64,000 nucleotides of DNA from Ulota crispa (lineage: Eukaryota; Streptophyta; Bryopsida; Orthotrichales; Orthotrichaceae). The translations under genes and the position numbers were made by a program. The notes under the pieces were generated by a model, which saw only the letters and a list, made by a program, of their open reading frames with translations, searched no databases and was not told the origin of the DNA. The DNA is taken from contig OY987242.1 in assembly GCA_963920765.1 (NCBI GenBank), forward strand, positions 40,165,264-40,229,263, given 5' to 3'. Shown piece by piece: positions 11,806 through 24,168 of this stretch (positions within the stretch are counted from its first letter, which is position 1; the number at the start of each line of letters is the position of its first letter).

Positions 11806-13114
11806 GAACTCCAAGTAGTTATGCAAATAGGGAATATGCAATAAGAGAGGCTTGACTGTAGCGCGATCCACCCTATATGAGGAGCATTTGTTTGGCTTTA
11901 TTGGGTCAGAACCAATGAAGAAACAACTTTATTGTCTACCAAAGCTACATGAGAATAAGTTTGAATTGAGCATTGCTTAGAAATAATGAGAGGTTCATTG
12001 ATATACATTCTAATTGTGATATTAATGTGACAGATCTTTCTGTTTGTAGTTTTTTTCGATTTGTTCAAGTTGAAACATAATTGCATTATATTGATTTCCA
12101 ATAGAGAAGAGAAAGAAATTATTTTAGTTCTTTTGGTTGTGATAGTAAATTTGTTATGACACATAACTTGAGCCTTTGCTAATAAGATAAGTCAATATAG
12201 TGTTGTTGGGACATGTCACTTGTAGTGTAGTTGCTTATTTTTGTTAGAACAAATGTAAGGAAACCTACGTTACAAGGAAGAACCAAGGTACAAGAACTCA
12301 CCTCAAATGTTGTCAAACCAAAACAAATTCAAAATTCTTAGATTAGGCCTCCTTGCTCATGTGCTCATACTAAGGCCAGACGTGTCAAAGCAACCGATTT
12401 GGAATGGATGAAGAAGTAAAATATTATTTTCGAATACCTGGGGACAACCACTTTGCTCAAGGATTCCTTGTAGTGTTCCACTATGTGAGATGACTTCTCC
12501 ACTATTCAAGGGTAAGAATTTGGAGTTGATTCTTTCTAAAAACTCGAAACCGCTGGTTTCAAATGAAATATAAACATGAGTATGAAAATTCAAGAGACCT
12601 ACTTCTCCACAAAGAAATAAGTACCACTGCTTCTTTTTCACAAAATGAAATTTTGGAACGGCATTTTGTATTGGACTTGATTGTGTGCCCTCTCAGCAAT
12701 AAGCTCTAGGCAGCTGGTTGGATATGTTGAACTACCTACCAAAGATACAAGCATAGAAAAAGTTGAATTATTGTCCTCTGCTTTTTGTGCATAAATAAGA
12801 AAAAATATCAGTGCAAGGAAATTCGGCTTCCCTTAAAAGTCACCTTTCATACTGGAAAAGCCGAAGAGTAATTATTCCGTTGGACAATAGTATTTTCTAC
12901 TGTTTAATCACCTTTTTGGGATTGTGATATTATATCAGCAAGCTGGGTTCAATCTCCAGGTGTCAGCGTTGGACTGGCCTTCAGGACCTGCTCTACTGCA
13001 CAGTTTCATGATATGCTCATTGGAATTGCTAGTGGGAACTGGTGCGGGAGTGCAGGACCACTGGATGGCTGGACCAGTTAGTAACTGAATCATGATTCTA
13101 AAATAAACAAAATC
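11806..13114. other. AT-rich intergenic DNA
   Basis: No gene or clear repeat is seen. Minus-strand open frames at 11898-12164 and 12357-12641 have no recognisable content. Confidence 0.5.
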
Positions 13115-13748
13115 TTAACCCCTAAACGACTGACTGTCCGTTTAGGGGACAAATGGGATTTCAGGCATGTGTCTATGGCTAAATTTGTTTTTGTGATTTT
13201 TTAAAACTTTCACGGAAGACGGGGAATTCAAAGTTGTGTGTGGGCATCTAATTTTTTCTCATTCTAACATATTTTGAAGAAGTAAAGAATGAGTTTCTGA
13301 ACATTTGGGGAGGTTGGGCAATCCGGGCAACCTAAAAAGTTTTTAAACTTTACATTTTTTAAAAATAAAAATCTGAAATTGGTTCTTTGAGTTTACATAT
13401 ACATGGGAAGCTTTTAATCACTCATTTATGGGAAATGAGTGATTAAAAGCTTCCCATGTATATGTAAACTCAAAGAACCAATTTCAGATTTTTATTTTTA
13501 AAAAATGTAAAGTTTAAAAACTTTTTAGGTTGCCCGGATTGCCCAACCTCCCCAAATGTTCAGAAACTCATTCTTTACTTCTTCAAAATATGTTAGAATG
13601 AGAAAAAATTAGATGCCCACACACAACTTTGAATTCCCCGTCTTCCGTGAAAGTTTTAAAAAATCACAAAAACAAATTTAGCCATAGACACATGCCTGAA
13701 ATCCCATTTGTCCCCCAAATGGACAGTCAGTCCTTTAGCTCGGATTAA
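13115..13748. mobile_element. TTAA-flanked near-perfect hairpin element, 634 bp
   Basis: It is bounded by TTAA at 13115-13118 and 13745-13748. The two arms, about 310 bp each, are almost identical inverted copies, and the turn at about 13431 (ATCACTCATTTATGGGAAATGAGTGAT) leaves only a few unpaired bases. Arm content is related to the hairpin at 11079-11805 and to family A. The very high arm identity suggests recent formation or gene conversion between arms. Confidence 0.88.
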
Positions 13749-13841
13749 TGATACATAGTTTGTAAGGTCTTGAGGTACTACTCGTTGCATCCCTTGTACT
13801 GTACAAATTTGTTTATGTAGATATTTTTCCTCCTTTTGCAC

Positions 13842-14172
13842 TAAGGTAGGAGGTTCTAAAAGCATGCAAGCTCTAAAATGATGCACCTTCTCAAATGTAC
13901 TTTGTTTGTACATTTCGTTTTTCATAGCTATTCAACAATGTACAAATAATGTACATTTGAGGAGGTCCACCATTTTAAAACCCTATGCCAATTTAACTTA
14001 AAAATCCATAACTAATTCCACAAAGTTCCAAAAAATATGAAACAACTTGGGGTCAGATGCCAGTTCCTTTTGTCTTTCAAGGAAAATTTACTGAAAAGTA
14101 TTTCAAGAAGTTTCAACTCCCCATAATTCAGTTTCAACTATTAGATGGTCCATTCATGAGCCTCCTACCTTA
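13842..14172. mobile_element. TA-flanked MITE with AGGTAGGAGG ends, 331 bp
   Basis: TA-AGGTAGGAGG at the left and CCTCCTACCT-TA at the right form a 10-bp terminal inverted repeat with TA flanks, as for Tc1/mariner-type insertion. Related ends occur at 19955-20137 and 23522-23949. It is non-coding. Confidence 0.65.
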
Positions 14173-14194
14173 AGGAAATACTAACCTTAACGGC

Positions 14195-14761
14195 TTAACC
14201 CTTGAACGACTGAGCAAACCCTTGCAACCAGTACAATACAAAGCATTTTTCTTGTATTTGGAGTGCATCCACACTTTTATTACATTTGAGATCAACAAAG
14301 AAGTTAGAACATAGATCAATGTTGTTCTAATAAGGTAGTCAAGATCCCAAATTAAAACTTTTTGTTGGTAGCAAATGCCAATCACACAGCACCCTACATA
14401 CTACATACTGCACTGAATATTGCGTTTAGGTTACCCCACACTAATTTCCCGACATTTCACAGTATATAAATATTTACTGCCGCTACAGTATCTTTCATCA
14501 AAAATCACTACAACAAACCATTTAGACATCCTATCAACAACAATGAAGCAACAAAAAGACAAACTAGTGTCTTCCAAGTCACAAGCCATGTAAAATCTAA
14601 ATATTTAGTGAGTTACATGTGCCCCCAAGTAGCCAATGATGAGCCATGAGATAGCTTATTGGGGTAAGGCAACCTAATTGCCAAGGCAACCTAATTGCCA
14701 AGGCAACCTAAATGCAATATTCAGTGTATGTATTATAGTAGCTCGGTCCTTGAAGGGTTAA
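14195..14761. mobile_element. TTAA-flanked MITE, family C, 567 bp
   Basis: It starts TTAA-CCCTTGAACGAC and ends GGTCCTTGAAGGG-TTAA. The left 240 bp match the short family C copy at 2331-2510. The rest contains an 18-bp tandem repeat (AAGGCAACCTAATTGCC, about 2.6 copies near 14675-14710) and an inverted copy of part of the element, so it seems to be a rearranged or composite copy. Confidence 0.7.
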
Positions 14762-17700
14762 CCTAGTCACAACGGTCGGTAAAACAGGCCAGTGTTGAAT
14801 AAAGTCATTCTGGTTTATTTTTTTATAAAGATAATGATTGATTGATTGCCTCCTTTTCATTAAAACAGTTGCAAAGAAAGCTCATTAAAATAGTACTCTA
14901 GATGGACAAAACGTCAGTCTGTAATGCTCTGTTGCTTAGCTCAAGACAAACTTCATTAAAACCAAGACTTTTTTGGATGTTGGTTTTGGAGTGTGGGATA
15001 CTTATTTATATGTACAACGTACTGTACTCACTGTACTAATTTCCTACTAAATTTAAGCCTCCTAGTGCACAAATGCTGAATCTTTCTCATCTCTTATTTC
15101 AAGAACTTCTTGATTGTGTAATAATAATAATAAATTACATGAGTTGTTGTTGTTTCTAGAAACTTTATGTTTACAAAAGAAAGAGAATCTGAATGTGGCT
15201 TCAAATATCGATTGTGCATTTTTCAATCAAAATTTAGAGATTTTGCAATACTTTTTTGCATTTGTGAAGATATTGTAGGATGGATGTTTTTGAAAGTGCC
15301 ATTTTACTTAGAATCTCTCCAACAAACAACTGTAAAATAGATACCCCGAGCTTTACAATGATGTTTCATTCAAATGAAGACAAAACTAAGCATATATTGG
15401 GATTAGATGAAAGGCAAGGTGGATACTCTTTGTTTTACAAGCTTCTTGTCATTGATGATGAACAAGTTTTTTGTCCGACCAATAACAAACTGTTGGTGTA
15501 GAGACATGTAAAATATATATCTCTAAAAAAAATTTAATGCGTAAAGGAACTGTGTGGAACTCCGGTTTAGATGCCTTCATATTGCTTGTAAGTTTTCCAA
15601 GATTCGTTAACCTTCAAAAGATTTGGAGTTGAATTTTGGATTTATAAGAAATTGGGCAAACAATATTAATGCCAAAAAAATAATAGGTCTATGTCTCAAC
15701 ACATGCAAAGTTGGCGTCAAGAGTTTACAAATCTTGAATGATGATATATTTAATTAAACTTCAGTAATCCAAAGTCCAAGCCAAATTTTATATTTTTTTG
15801 AAAATGTGTGCAAATCATTTAGAGACCTCTTACTGTTCTGTTTAAACATTGAAAGATCTCTCCATGTTTTCTTATCTGTTGGGAGGTAACTCAACATTCA
15901 GTTTATTTCCAAATATTTTACAAAATCTCAAATAAACAAAAAGTCCAAAAATCTAGAATTGAATGAACAGTATAGATTTAGATACATGTGACATAAATTT
16001 TTTCTTATAGAGTTTTTATTTACTTATGGATTCTTGTGTAAATTTCGAATATTATCGACTTACATATATCGTGTCACATATATGTTGCTATTTTAAAGGT
16101 TTGAAAGATGAACCATATGCTTGACTATGCATATGATAAGCACGTGAAAAAGACTTTCATTTAATTTAAACATAAACATCTATCAGTAAATAGAGTGCCT
16201 CAATTTTAGAAATTTAATAGAAACAATTCAAAGAATCACTTAATTGATTCCATGATTGGACTCATTGGAGTTGATGTATATCTTCAAAATTTTAAAAGCT
16301 AGTTGCATGATGTCCCCTTGTAGTCGTGTTAGAAAATACTTCACAGTTTCTACAACTGCTTAATCAAATTACACATAATTTGTTGCATGACAAGGCAATT
16401 AATGGGAATTGCATTTGTCCAAGAGATTAAACATCAAAAAAATATCACACGCATACAATACTTTGGTTTGGGAATGGCAAAAATACAACCACCTTGACTG
16501 TTTGGTTTTTCAGTTGTGCATCAAGTGAGTTGGCGTTGTGCACAATCTTATTCAACTACCTCCTAGTTGACGTACAATATTGCAACTTAGGTGTAGGATT
16601 TACTGGTGCACAATTATATGTCAATGTACAAAATCTTGAATTTGATGTTAAAAGCCTAAAAAGAGCTCTTAGCCCTTCAGAGATTGAAGTACAAGTGATG
16701 AACGATTTCTGCCTCTTTTTAGAAACACAAATTGATGCATGTGGGTTGGTGACTTTGAAAATCAAAGTAATTATTTATTAGTTCAAAAAAACACTAAACA
16801 AAAATGATTTCCTCTTGTTCTAAAATTTACTTAAATCAGTTTTAACCGGCATAGTACCCAAAAAGGAGATTAATAAACATCTGACCTTTACAAAGGCAGG
16901 AAAAAAACTTTGAAAAATCATCACCCTCCTCTCCTACTTTTGTCACCGCTTGATTGGACTTTACCTGCACTAGGTGGAACATACTTTTTATTCTGCAGAA
17001 ATCATGCATTTCAACCCTCTTTGTCTCCAGGGCAACCCAAAAAAATTTGGTTTTTTCATTAGTCAAGTGACACGCACCCTCAAAAACATGTACGTAATGA
17101 TAAAATATCAAAATAATGGATACAATCATGCATGTTTGCATGTCCATCCATAAGTAAGCTATTATTGGAACCTTCATCACAAAATTGACAAACTTTTATA
17201 TTTTTAGAGAAGAGTTTGCCGATTTCATTAATTTCTTCATCCACATATCTCTAAGTATTAAGATATTCAATGTTAAAATGAAGTAAATCTTGTCAAATTA
17301 TTGTTGAAAATAAATGAGCTACTTAGGTGTAATGGACTTAAATATTTACAAACTTGGGCATAGGTTCTATTTAGTTAGTTCCCAAGAAATTGACGAGCTG
17401 TGTGTCAAAAAGTCACACACTCATGAAGGTGCAAAGTCCATTGTAGCAAGGTCTTTGTTGAATTGTATCAAATTTTGCAAAACTAAAATTAGCTAGGTTT
17501 CTTGCTATAAAAATAGCAGTTAGTAACAAAGAGTACTTACTGTATCTTGATAGCAAGTTTGGTACAAAGGAATGATTTCTTGCGCAAAAAATATTTTGAG
17601 CCTTCATCTCATTGGCTAACACATGTGATAATTATACATAAAAATACATGGTTTTTAAATGAAATTCTAATGTTCTAAGAAGAGAATTTCTTTTAGTCAA

Positions 17701-17854
17701 TAAAAGGACTTATTACAATGAAATCTCCATAGAACATCTTGATAACATTTCAACCACTCCCTAAGGAGAAATTGATGTCATTTAAAACGTCGTGTTTAAA
17801 AATATGTATACACCTATTAAATATAACATATTATTGTGTTCCTTCAAGATGTTT
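14762..17854. other. AT-rich intergenic DNA, about 3.1 kb
   Basis: No supportable gene is seen. ORFs at 15280-15501 and 16494-16781 have ordinary amino-acid composition but no recognisable domain or flanking exon signals. I identified no terminal inverted repeats here. Confidence 0.5.
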
Positions 17855-18789
17855 TTAACCCCTAAAGGCCGAGGCCATTTTTTTTGTGAAAAACAATGAA
17901 AACCGCCACTTTTGGGGATGAAAGGAATTGTTTTTTTTTTTGTTTTTTTTTGAAATCCAACCATAAGATCTTGCTCTAGACAGTATGAGGTACCTGGGAA
18001 AAAATTTGAGCTTATTCCAAATGAAAAGGAGTGAGATATTTACATGCGAAGCGCAGGAAAAAGTTATTTTTCATACTGCCTGAAAATTTCAGAATCCGTT
18101 AACCACTCCTATATCAATAAAATCTGCTCTATGCAAAGTTGAGGTTTTTTTTTCCCATGTAGAAGACAAACTTAGGTATGTGTGGGAGAATTTTCAAATC
18201 AATTGGAACTATACAGCACATGGGAAAAATCAATAAGTAAAAAGAAGTAGAGAATGGGTCAAAACACTAAATTGTTAAGAATCTAACTATTGAAATTAAA
18301 AATGCAAATCCCAATGGTGATAATGTTGTATTAAACAATTTACTTCCTTTGGTTTAGTTTTTTTTTCCAAAATAATGAGATTGAGTAAAAAAAAGGACTT
18401 CAAAGTTTATTTTAGAGTAGAGAATCCATAACTGCCCACAAACAAAAACTCCTTATAACTTTCATGTCATTGATTGAAATTGAATGATTCAAAGCTTCTC
18501 ACCTATAAAAAAAATCTAAAGAACCAATTTCAAATTTTAATTTTGAAAAAATTAATTTCTAAAGAAGTTTTTGGGCTGCCCGGATGGGCAGCCCTCCCCA
18601 AAATTTCAGATAAACATGCATAACTTCTTCAATAAATGTTGGAATGAAGAAATTCTTTGATGCCCACGTAGATCTTTGAATTCCCCATCTCCCATAAAGT
18701 TTTAGAAAATTACATAAAGTAGTTTACTCATAGGTACATGACCAAACCCCAAACGGTCCCCAAAGGGACAATGGGCCTTTAGGGGTTAA
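17855..18789 (+). mobile_element. TTAA-flanked element, family A, copy 1 (935 bp)
   Basis: The ends are TTAA-CCCCTAAAGGCCGAGG and GGGCCTTTAGGGG-TTAA. It is collinear over almost its whole length with 49624-50533, including GGGCTGCCC...GGGCAG motifs and CATAACTTCTTCAATAA near the right end. It has no ORF of note. The right half is the same sequence that makes up the arms of the two hairpin elements at 11 and 13 kb. Confidence 0.85.
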
Positions 18790-18949
18790 ATGTACATTTC
18801 AACCTATTCTAAGGTGGTCCACATACCAGATTTTATTTTTCATTGTAAGCAAATTACCTGTTCTGTTTTTATTTTCTAAGATCAACTTTGCTGGTAGTAC
18901 TTTTAAATCAATTCCACAAAGATTTCTAATACAAAATTTCAGCACAATT

Positions 18950-19875
18950 TCAACCCTTAAAGGACCAAGCTGCATTTTTTTTTGTAATACAGCAATTTTG
19001 GGCACGTGCCTGTGATTGGAGATTTCCATGTTTTAGGCTGAAATTTTAATAAATGGTGGGGACAAGCAATATCTTTCATATGCACTAAATTTTAGGACAT
19101 TAGGAATTATGAGTATAAAGTTATGGTCTAACATGTTGCTTTTTCCCCAGCTAGGTAGCGTGGGCAGATTTGAAAAATCATCTTTTCAGAAACAAAAATT
19201 TGGAATTGATTTAAGAGATTTATGTTTATGTGAAAAGCTTTGAATCATTTCATTTTGATCAATGATATGAAAGTTATGAGGATTTTTTTTTGCAAGCAAT
19301 TATGGATTCTCTACTCTAAAATAAACTTTCAAGTCCTTTATTTTACTCATTTTCAATATTTTGAAAATAAAATAAAACCAAAGGATGTAGATTGATTATC
19401 ACAACATTTCAACCATTGGGATTGGCATTTTTCATTCCATAATGGAATTCTTAACAATTTAGTGTTTTGAATTGTTCTCTGCTTCTTTTTACTTACTTTT
19501 TTTTTCTCATGTCTTGTACCATTCCAAATGATTTCAAACTTTTTAGAGATGTACCCTATTTATGCGGAACAATGAACCTAAAGAAGCACTACCTACAGAG
19601 TCTTTTTTTCTTTGGAAATTTCACCTTTTGGAAGGTAGCTTCCCAAGACCCAAAAAAAGTTTTTGAATATTCAAACTGACAAACTGTCCTATCTTCCAAT
19701 CTGTGTTGTAAAAAATTCTGAATTTTTTTATTCATCCTCCAAAACTAGTTTACTACAACATCCTATGGTTACATATATATAAAAATGTTTTTGTTTTCAG
19801 ATTTGGTTGATACTCTGAAAATGGCAGTTTTGAAGAGTTTTTGGTAAAATTGTAGCTTGGTCCCTTACGAGTTAA
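18950..19875 (-). mobile_element. TTAA-flanked element, family B, inverted copy (926 bp)
   Basis: It starts (T)CAA-CCCTTAAAGGACCAAGC and ends GCTTGGTCCCTTACGAG-TTAA. Its interior is the reverse complement of much of 20231-21523. The left TTAA has one substitution (TCAA). Together with the next element it makes a 2.6-kb inverted arrangement. Confidence 0.75.
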
Positions 19876-19954
19876 ACTCAACTCTAAAAGTGGATTTTGA
19901 GAATTTGCCAATTCACACAAGTTGCTTAAAAATCAGCTCTAACTCCACAAACAT

Positions 19955-20137
19955 TAAGGTAGTGTGCTCTAATTTGGTTCATAGATTCTAATTGTGTTTG
20001 TTTCTAAGAATGGGTGACATGTTCCTTCACATATCTATAATTGTTATTGATGAATTAGGTGGACTTAGCCATGTCACCCATTCCAAGAAACAATCACAAT
20101 TAAAACATGTGAACCAAAATTAGAGCACACTACCTTA
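19955..20137. mobile_element. TA-flanked foldback MITE, 183 bp
   Basis: TA-AGGTAGTGTGCTCTAATTTGG at the left is matched by the inverted CCAAAATTAGAGCACACTACCT-TA at the right. Pairing extends inward through GTGACATG...CATGTCAC, so nearly the whole element folds into a hairpin. It lies in the spacer between the two inverted family B elements. Confidence 0.8.
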
Positions 20138-20230
20138 GTGCACTATTTGAAGGAATAGGCCATGTTCTCAAATGTACCTAAATTTATAAAATCTCTACCC
20201 CAAGAAAAAATATATTGTTTAATCCCCTCG

Positions 20231-21523
20231 TTAACCCCTAACCATTTTTGATTGAGTTTTCATTAAAATTGCTACAAAATTGCCATTTCTAGTACAATTA
20301 CCAAATTTTAGGAAAAAAAGATTTTTCAACAAATGTAACCATAAGATTTTGTAGTACATTAGCAAAAGATGTGAAAAAAATAAAAAATCCCCACCACGTA
20401 GATTGTAAGACATCTGAGTTTGAATTGATGAAAAGCTTTCTCTCCCTGCAAAAACTTGGGCAGCTGCACTTCACAAGGTCATGTTGTATGAAACAATTTT
20501 CAAAATGGTTGTAACTCTTTGGATTCATTTGTTATGGCAAGTTCAATGCATACTTGAAAAGTTTGAAATCATTTGGAATGGTACAAGACATGAGAAAAAA
20601 AAGTAAGTAAAATGAAGTAGAGAATGATTCAAAACACTAAATTATTAAGAATTCTATTATGGAAAAGAAAAATGCCAATTCCATTGGTTGCAATGTTGTA
20701 ATAATCAATCTATAGCCTTTGGTTTTATTTTATTTTCAAAATATTGAAAAATGAGTAAAATAAAGGACTTGAAAGTTTATTTTAGAGTAGAGACACTAGA
20801 AGAAATTTATGTTTTTATAACGAAGTTTTTTGGATGTCTACTTGTTTTTGTGTTCACGATGACATCAAGATGTTAGTTTTGGACAATGCTATTTGGTGAG
20901 CATAAAGTGGTGAGCCTTGAGCGGGGATTTGAGATTCTATGAGCAAGAATAGATTCTCAACTCAAAATCAATGGAATAACTAAAAAACAACAAGTTTTTC
21001 AAGAGATAATAGTTTATAATGCACAATTATTGGGCCATATGTACATAGTTATAGGTGAAATTTATTATTTTGACTAAAAATCTTTGTACACGGCTCACGG
21101 CTCACGGCTCACGGCTCACGGCTCACGGCTCACCAATCCCTGCTCATGAAATAGCATTCTTGGAGGACCCATAATTGCCCGCAAAAGAAATTCCTCATAA
21201 CTTTCATCTCATTGATCAATATGAAATGATTCAAACTTTTCACACAAACATAAATCTCTTAGACCAATTCCAAATTTTTGTTTTAGAAAAAATGATTTTC
21301 AAATCTACTTGCACTATCTAGTTAGGGAAAAAACAACATGTTAGACCATAAATTTTTACTCATAATTCCAAATATCATGAAATTTAATGCATATGAAAAA
21401 TATTATTTGTCCCCACCATTTGTTAAAATTTCAAACTAAAACATGGAAATCTCCAATCACATGTACGTGCCCAAAATTGCAATGTAACAAAAGAACAACG
21501 TGGCTTGGTCCTTTAGGGGTTAA
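20231..21523 (+). mobile_element. TTAA-flanked element, family B, with a nested insertion (1293 bp)
   Basis: The ends are TTAA-CCCCTAACC and GGTCCTTTAGGGG-TTAA. The right half is the reverse complement of the left half of 18950-19875. Between about 20794 and 21168 the shared sequence is interrupted by about 370 bp absent from relatives. That insert begins CACTAGAAGAAA, like CACTA transposon ends, and carries the CGGCTCA repeat at 21091-21133. Confidence 0.75.
21091..21133. repeat. 7-bp tandem repeat (CGGCTCA)6
   Basis: Six head-to-tail copies of CGGCTCA lie inside the insert in the TTAA element. Tandem GGCTCAC-type motifs are a feature of some CACTA subterminal regions, which is compatible with the CACTA-like start at 20794; that link is inference. 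Confidence 0.9.
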
Positions 21524-22049
21524 AGAAATAAAATCAGAAAATCAGAGTGTAAATTTCGACTTCTTTACACATTTAAAAGAGTTTTATTTACCAACTTGAG
21601 CAATTTAAGTACAAGATAACCTATGAAATCATTAGACATATGGGTTGCATCCAACTTGATCTTGAGGGTTCACACACGGGTTACACATTCAAGATGCAAG
21701 AAAATTCTATTATTGGCAAAGGAAATATGGTATATAATCCTTGTGCTCGTGTTCAACCATATTGAGACAATAAGAAAACATGATTTGGTTATGATCAACA
21801 CAAGGGCAAGGCAAAATGAAATGCTTTAAGAAACCAAACATTTTTTATCAGTAGCATTAAAAACAGGATTATAGTTATGGCAAACAACATAAACAAAGAG
21901 CTGATTTTTTATTCTAAAGTCGACGATAGAGGTGCTGAGCATTAAGTTGAAATGGGTTCTATGGTCATAATCTCAATGGAGCAGAATTTGTGTAGATATG
22001 GCAATCAAGCATTGGATACTTGTCATAATATTGTCTTTGAGCCACTACT

Positions 22050-22816
22050 TTAACCCCGAAAGTACCAAAGAGCCCAATATGGCCAAAGGGGTGCTTGGAG
22101 GTGTGAAAGTATACAAAAGAGTTATTTTTAACTCAAATGATATGCCACTCAAGTCTAAATGGAGTTGCTAGTTCAAATTTTCTAATCGGCTTGTTGTTCC
22201 TTGATGTGCCTCCTTTGCTCTAGATTCTACATGGAATATGGAAAATCTTCTATTTTTTCAAGAATTAGGAGACGAATGTCTTTGGGCATACAGAGGGAGC
22301 GGCGTAGAGAAGGGATGGGATGGATGCTCTCATGTCTTGTATTGTACAAGGGAGAAGTTTAATGATGTATCACTTTTTTTTTCTTGATTTGGGCAAGGTT
22401 TTTATAGCTCTAAAGTAAGGAGCTAGTGAAATCTAGCTACTTTGAGTGACCATATCTTTTGGAGTTTTTTTCCATTTGTGGAGTTTTTTTTCCATCAAGT
22501 ATAGCAAGACACAATCTCATGGTATCAGCCATTAGATAAACCTTTTTTTTGAGAAAATATTACAAGAAAGCCCAAAATCCATATTTTGAATTGTTGCCCA
22601 AATTGGTAAACATGAGATTCTCAACGGTGGGGATTTTGTAGATTTACTTGGATTTGAAATCAAACCGGTTTGAAACATTTGAATGATAGTTGGGTATAGA
22701 ATGACCGATTTGGATTATGTGATTACTTGTTCAACTTTCCAAAAACTAAGGGAACATGTTGAAGGTTTCATGTTGGAGTTATGCTGAATTTTCTTAGCAA
22801 GACGCTTAGGGGTTAA
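22050..22816. mobile_element. TTAA-flanked element, 767 bp
   Basis: It is bounded by TTAA at 22050-22053 and 22813-22816, with ends CCCCGAAAGTACC and GACGCTTAGGGG. The terminal repeats are more diverged than in family A. The interior is not related to the other copies that I can see and has no coding capacity. Confidence 0.55.
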
Positions 22817-23521
22817 TGTAACAACCAAACTATGTCATAAGAAATAGCATATCAATTCAATTCATGGGAGTAGTAAACGATGTTGTTTTTTCAAAACAAG
22901 ATTCTACTTCACATACCCAAACATAACCAAAATTTCATGATTTGATCTATGTCATTTGTTTGATGAAGAGACTTACAAGATGGACACAAAAACTAAAAAC
23001 AGCATGTTTTGAAAAGAGCATACCTCTTCTTTTCTAAATAGTGACTATCACTCATTCAAAAATGAGCTTTGTTGATAATGTGGTGTTTTCCAATCTATAC
23101 TTTGGATTGAGCCTTGTGAATCAATTATGCTATGTTTGTTGACATGAAGATAGAACTTATAAATGCCATTCTTTGTTGCATTTAGGGCCATCTTTCTTCA
23201 GTGATTTGCATGTTTTTAGCATGCATACAAGCAATTTTTTCAACCTCTGAACCACATGCCTTCACGGATCTTTCATGGAATTTGTCCCAATACATTCATT
23301 TCTAAATTCCTCATACATGTCCCCTTTCATCTAGAACCCAATTCATTGTCAAACTTTGGCTATCAATGATAAAGTGCCATTTTCAACAAAAAGTGGTTGA
23401 CCTGACCTTCAAGGGTTAAAACCTCACTTTTGCGTCATTAAATTGAACTCCAACACAACAAAATCCACCTAGGAGTTTGAAAAAACATGGTCACATATTG
23501 TTGTTTCATACCTAAATGAAG
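22817..23521. other. Intergenic DNA with a lone TTAA-type end
   Basis: Near 23400-23420 the text TGACCTTCAAGGG-TTAA looks like a right terminus of the TTAA superfamily, but I find no matching left end. No gene is seen. Confidence 0.4.
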
Positions 23522-23949
23522 TAAGGTAGGATTACCTTAAATGGACACAGTTTGTTTACGGGACACCTGTAAAATAGTTTGTATAAAACCTAGTAGTTGG
23601 TTAAATGAGACACAAAACATGGTTATGAGCAGTTGGGGTGATTATTTTAAGTATTATAGTGATCTATTCTCAAACTCTCATGTTCACTCATTGGTCTTCT
23701 TTGTGTTCGTTTTCCCAAGGTTCATGACCAATTTACAACTAGTTTAGGGGTCCACAATAGATGTATCTACAACCTCATTTTCAAAAATTCATATTTTATT
23801 CATAAAATTACAAAATAATATGAGGACAATTTTCTGCCCGTTTGTGGCTTTGTGCCCATTTGCTAACAGAAATTTGTATTCAAAATCTTAGTGCACCTTA
23901 TTCTTGAATTGATTTAACAAAAGTGTCCATATAAGGTGCTTCTACCTTA
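23522..23949. mobile_element. TA-flanked MITE with AGGTAG ends, 428 bp
   Basis: The left end AGGTAGGATTACCTTAAATGG and the right end, read inverted, AGGTAGAAGCACCTTATATGG agree at most positions and both run on into GACAC, making about 26 bp of terminal inverted repeat. TA lies on both sides. It has no recognised coding content. Confidence 0.75.
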
Positions 23950-24168
23950 AGACAAATCCAATAATCACCAACATTTTACGCAGGCATTTAGATGCATGTA
24001 TTTTGAGTAAATTACTCAAAGGTAAACTAATTAACTGGTAGCTAAAGCATCATAGAACATTGGTGGCTAGATGACTAAAAGGCTACATTGCTAACAGGTG
24101 CACAACACGTCAAGTAATTCCTACATATTCATGTATATGGGCTACAAGGCTAACAAGTGCACATCACA

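Noticed and set aside
12930-12970. tRNA-like T-loop text (GGGTTCAATCTCC)
   Set aside because: No matching acceptor stem, D-arm or anticodon arm could be built around it.
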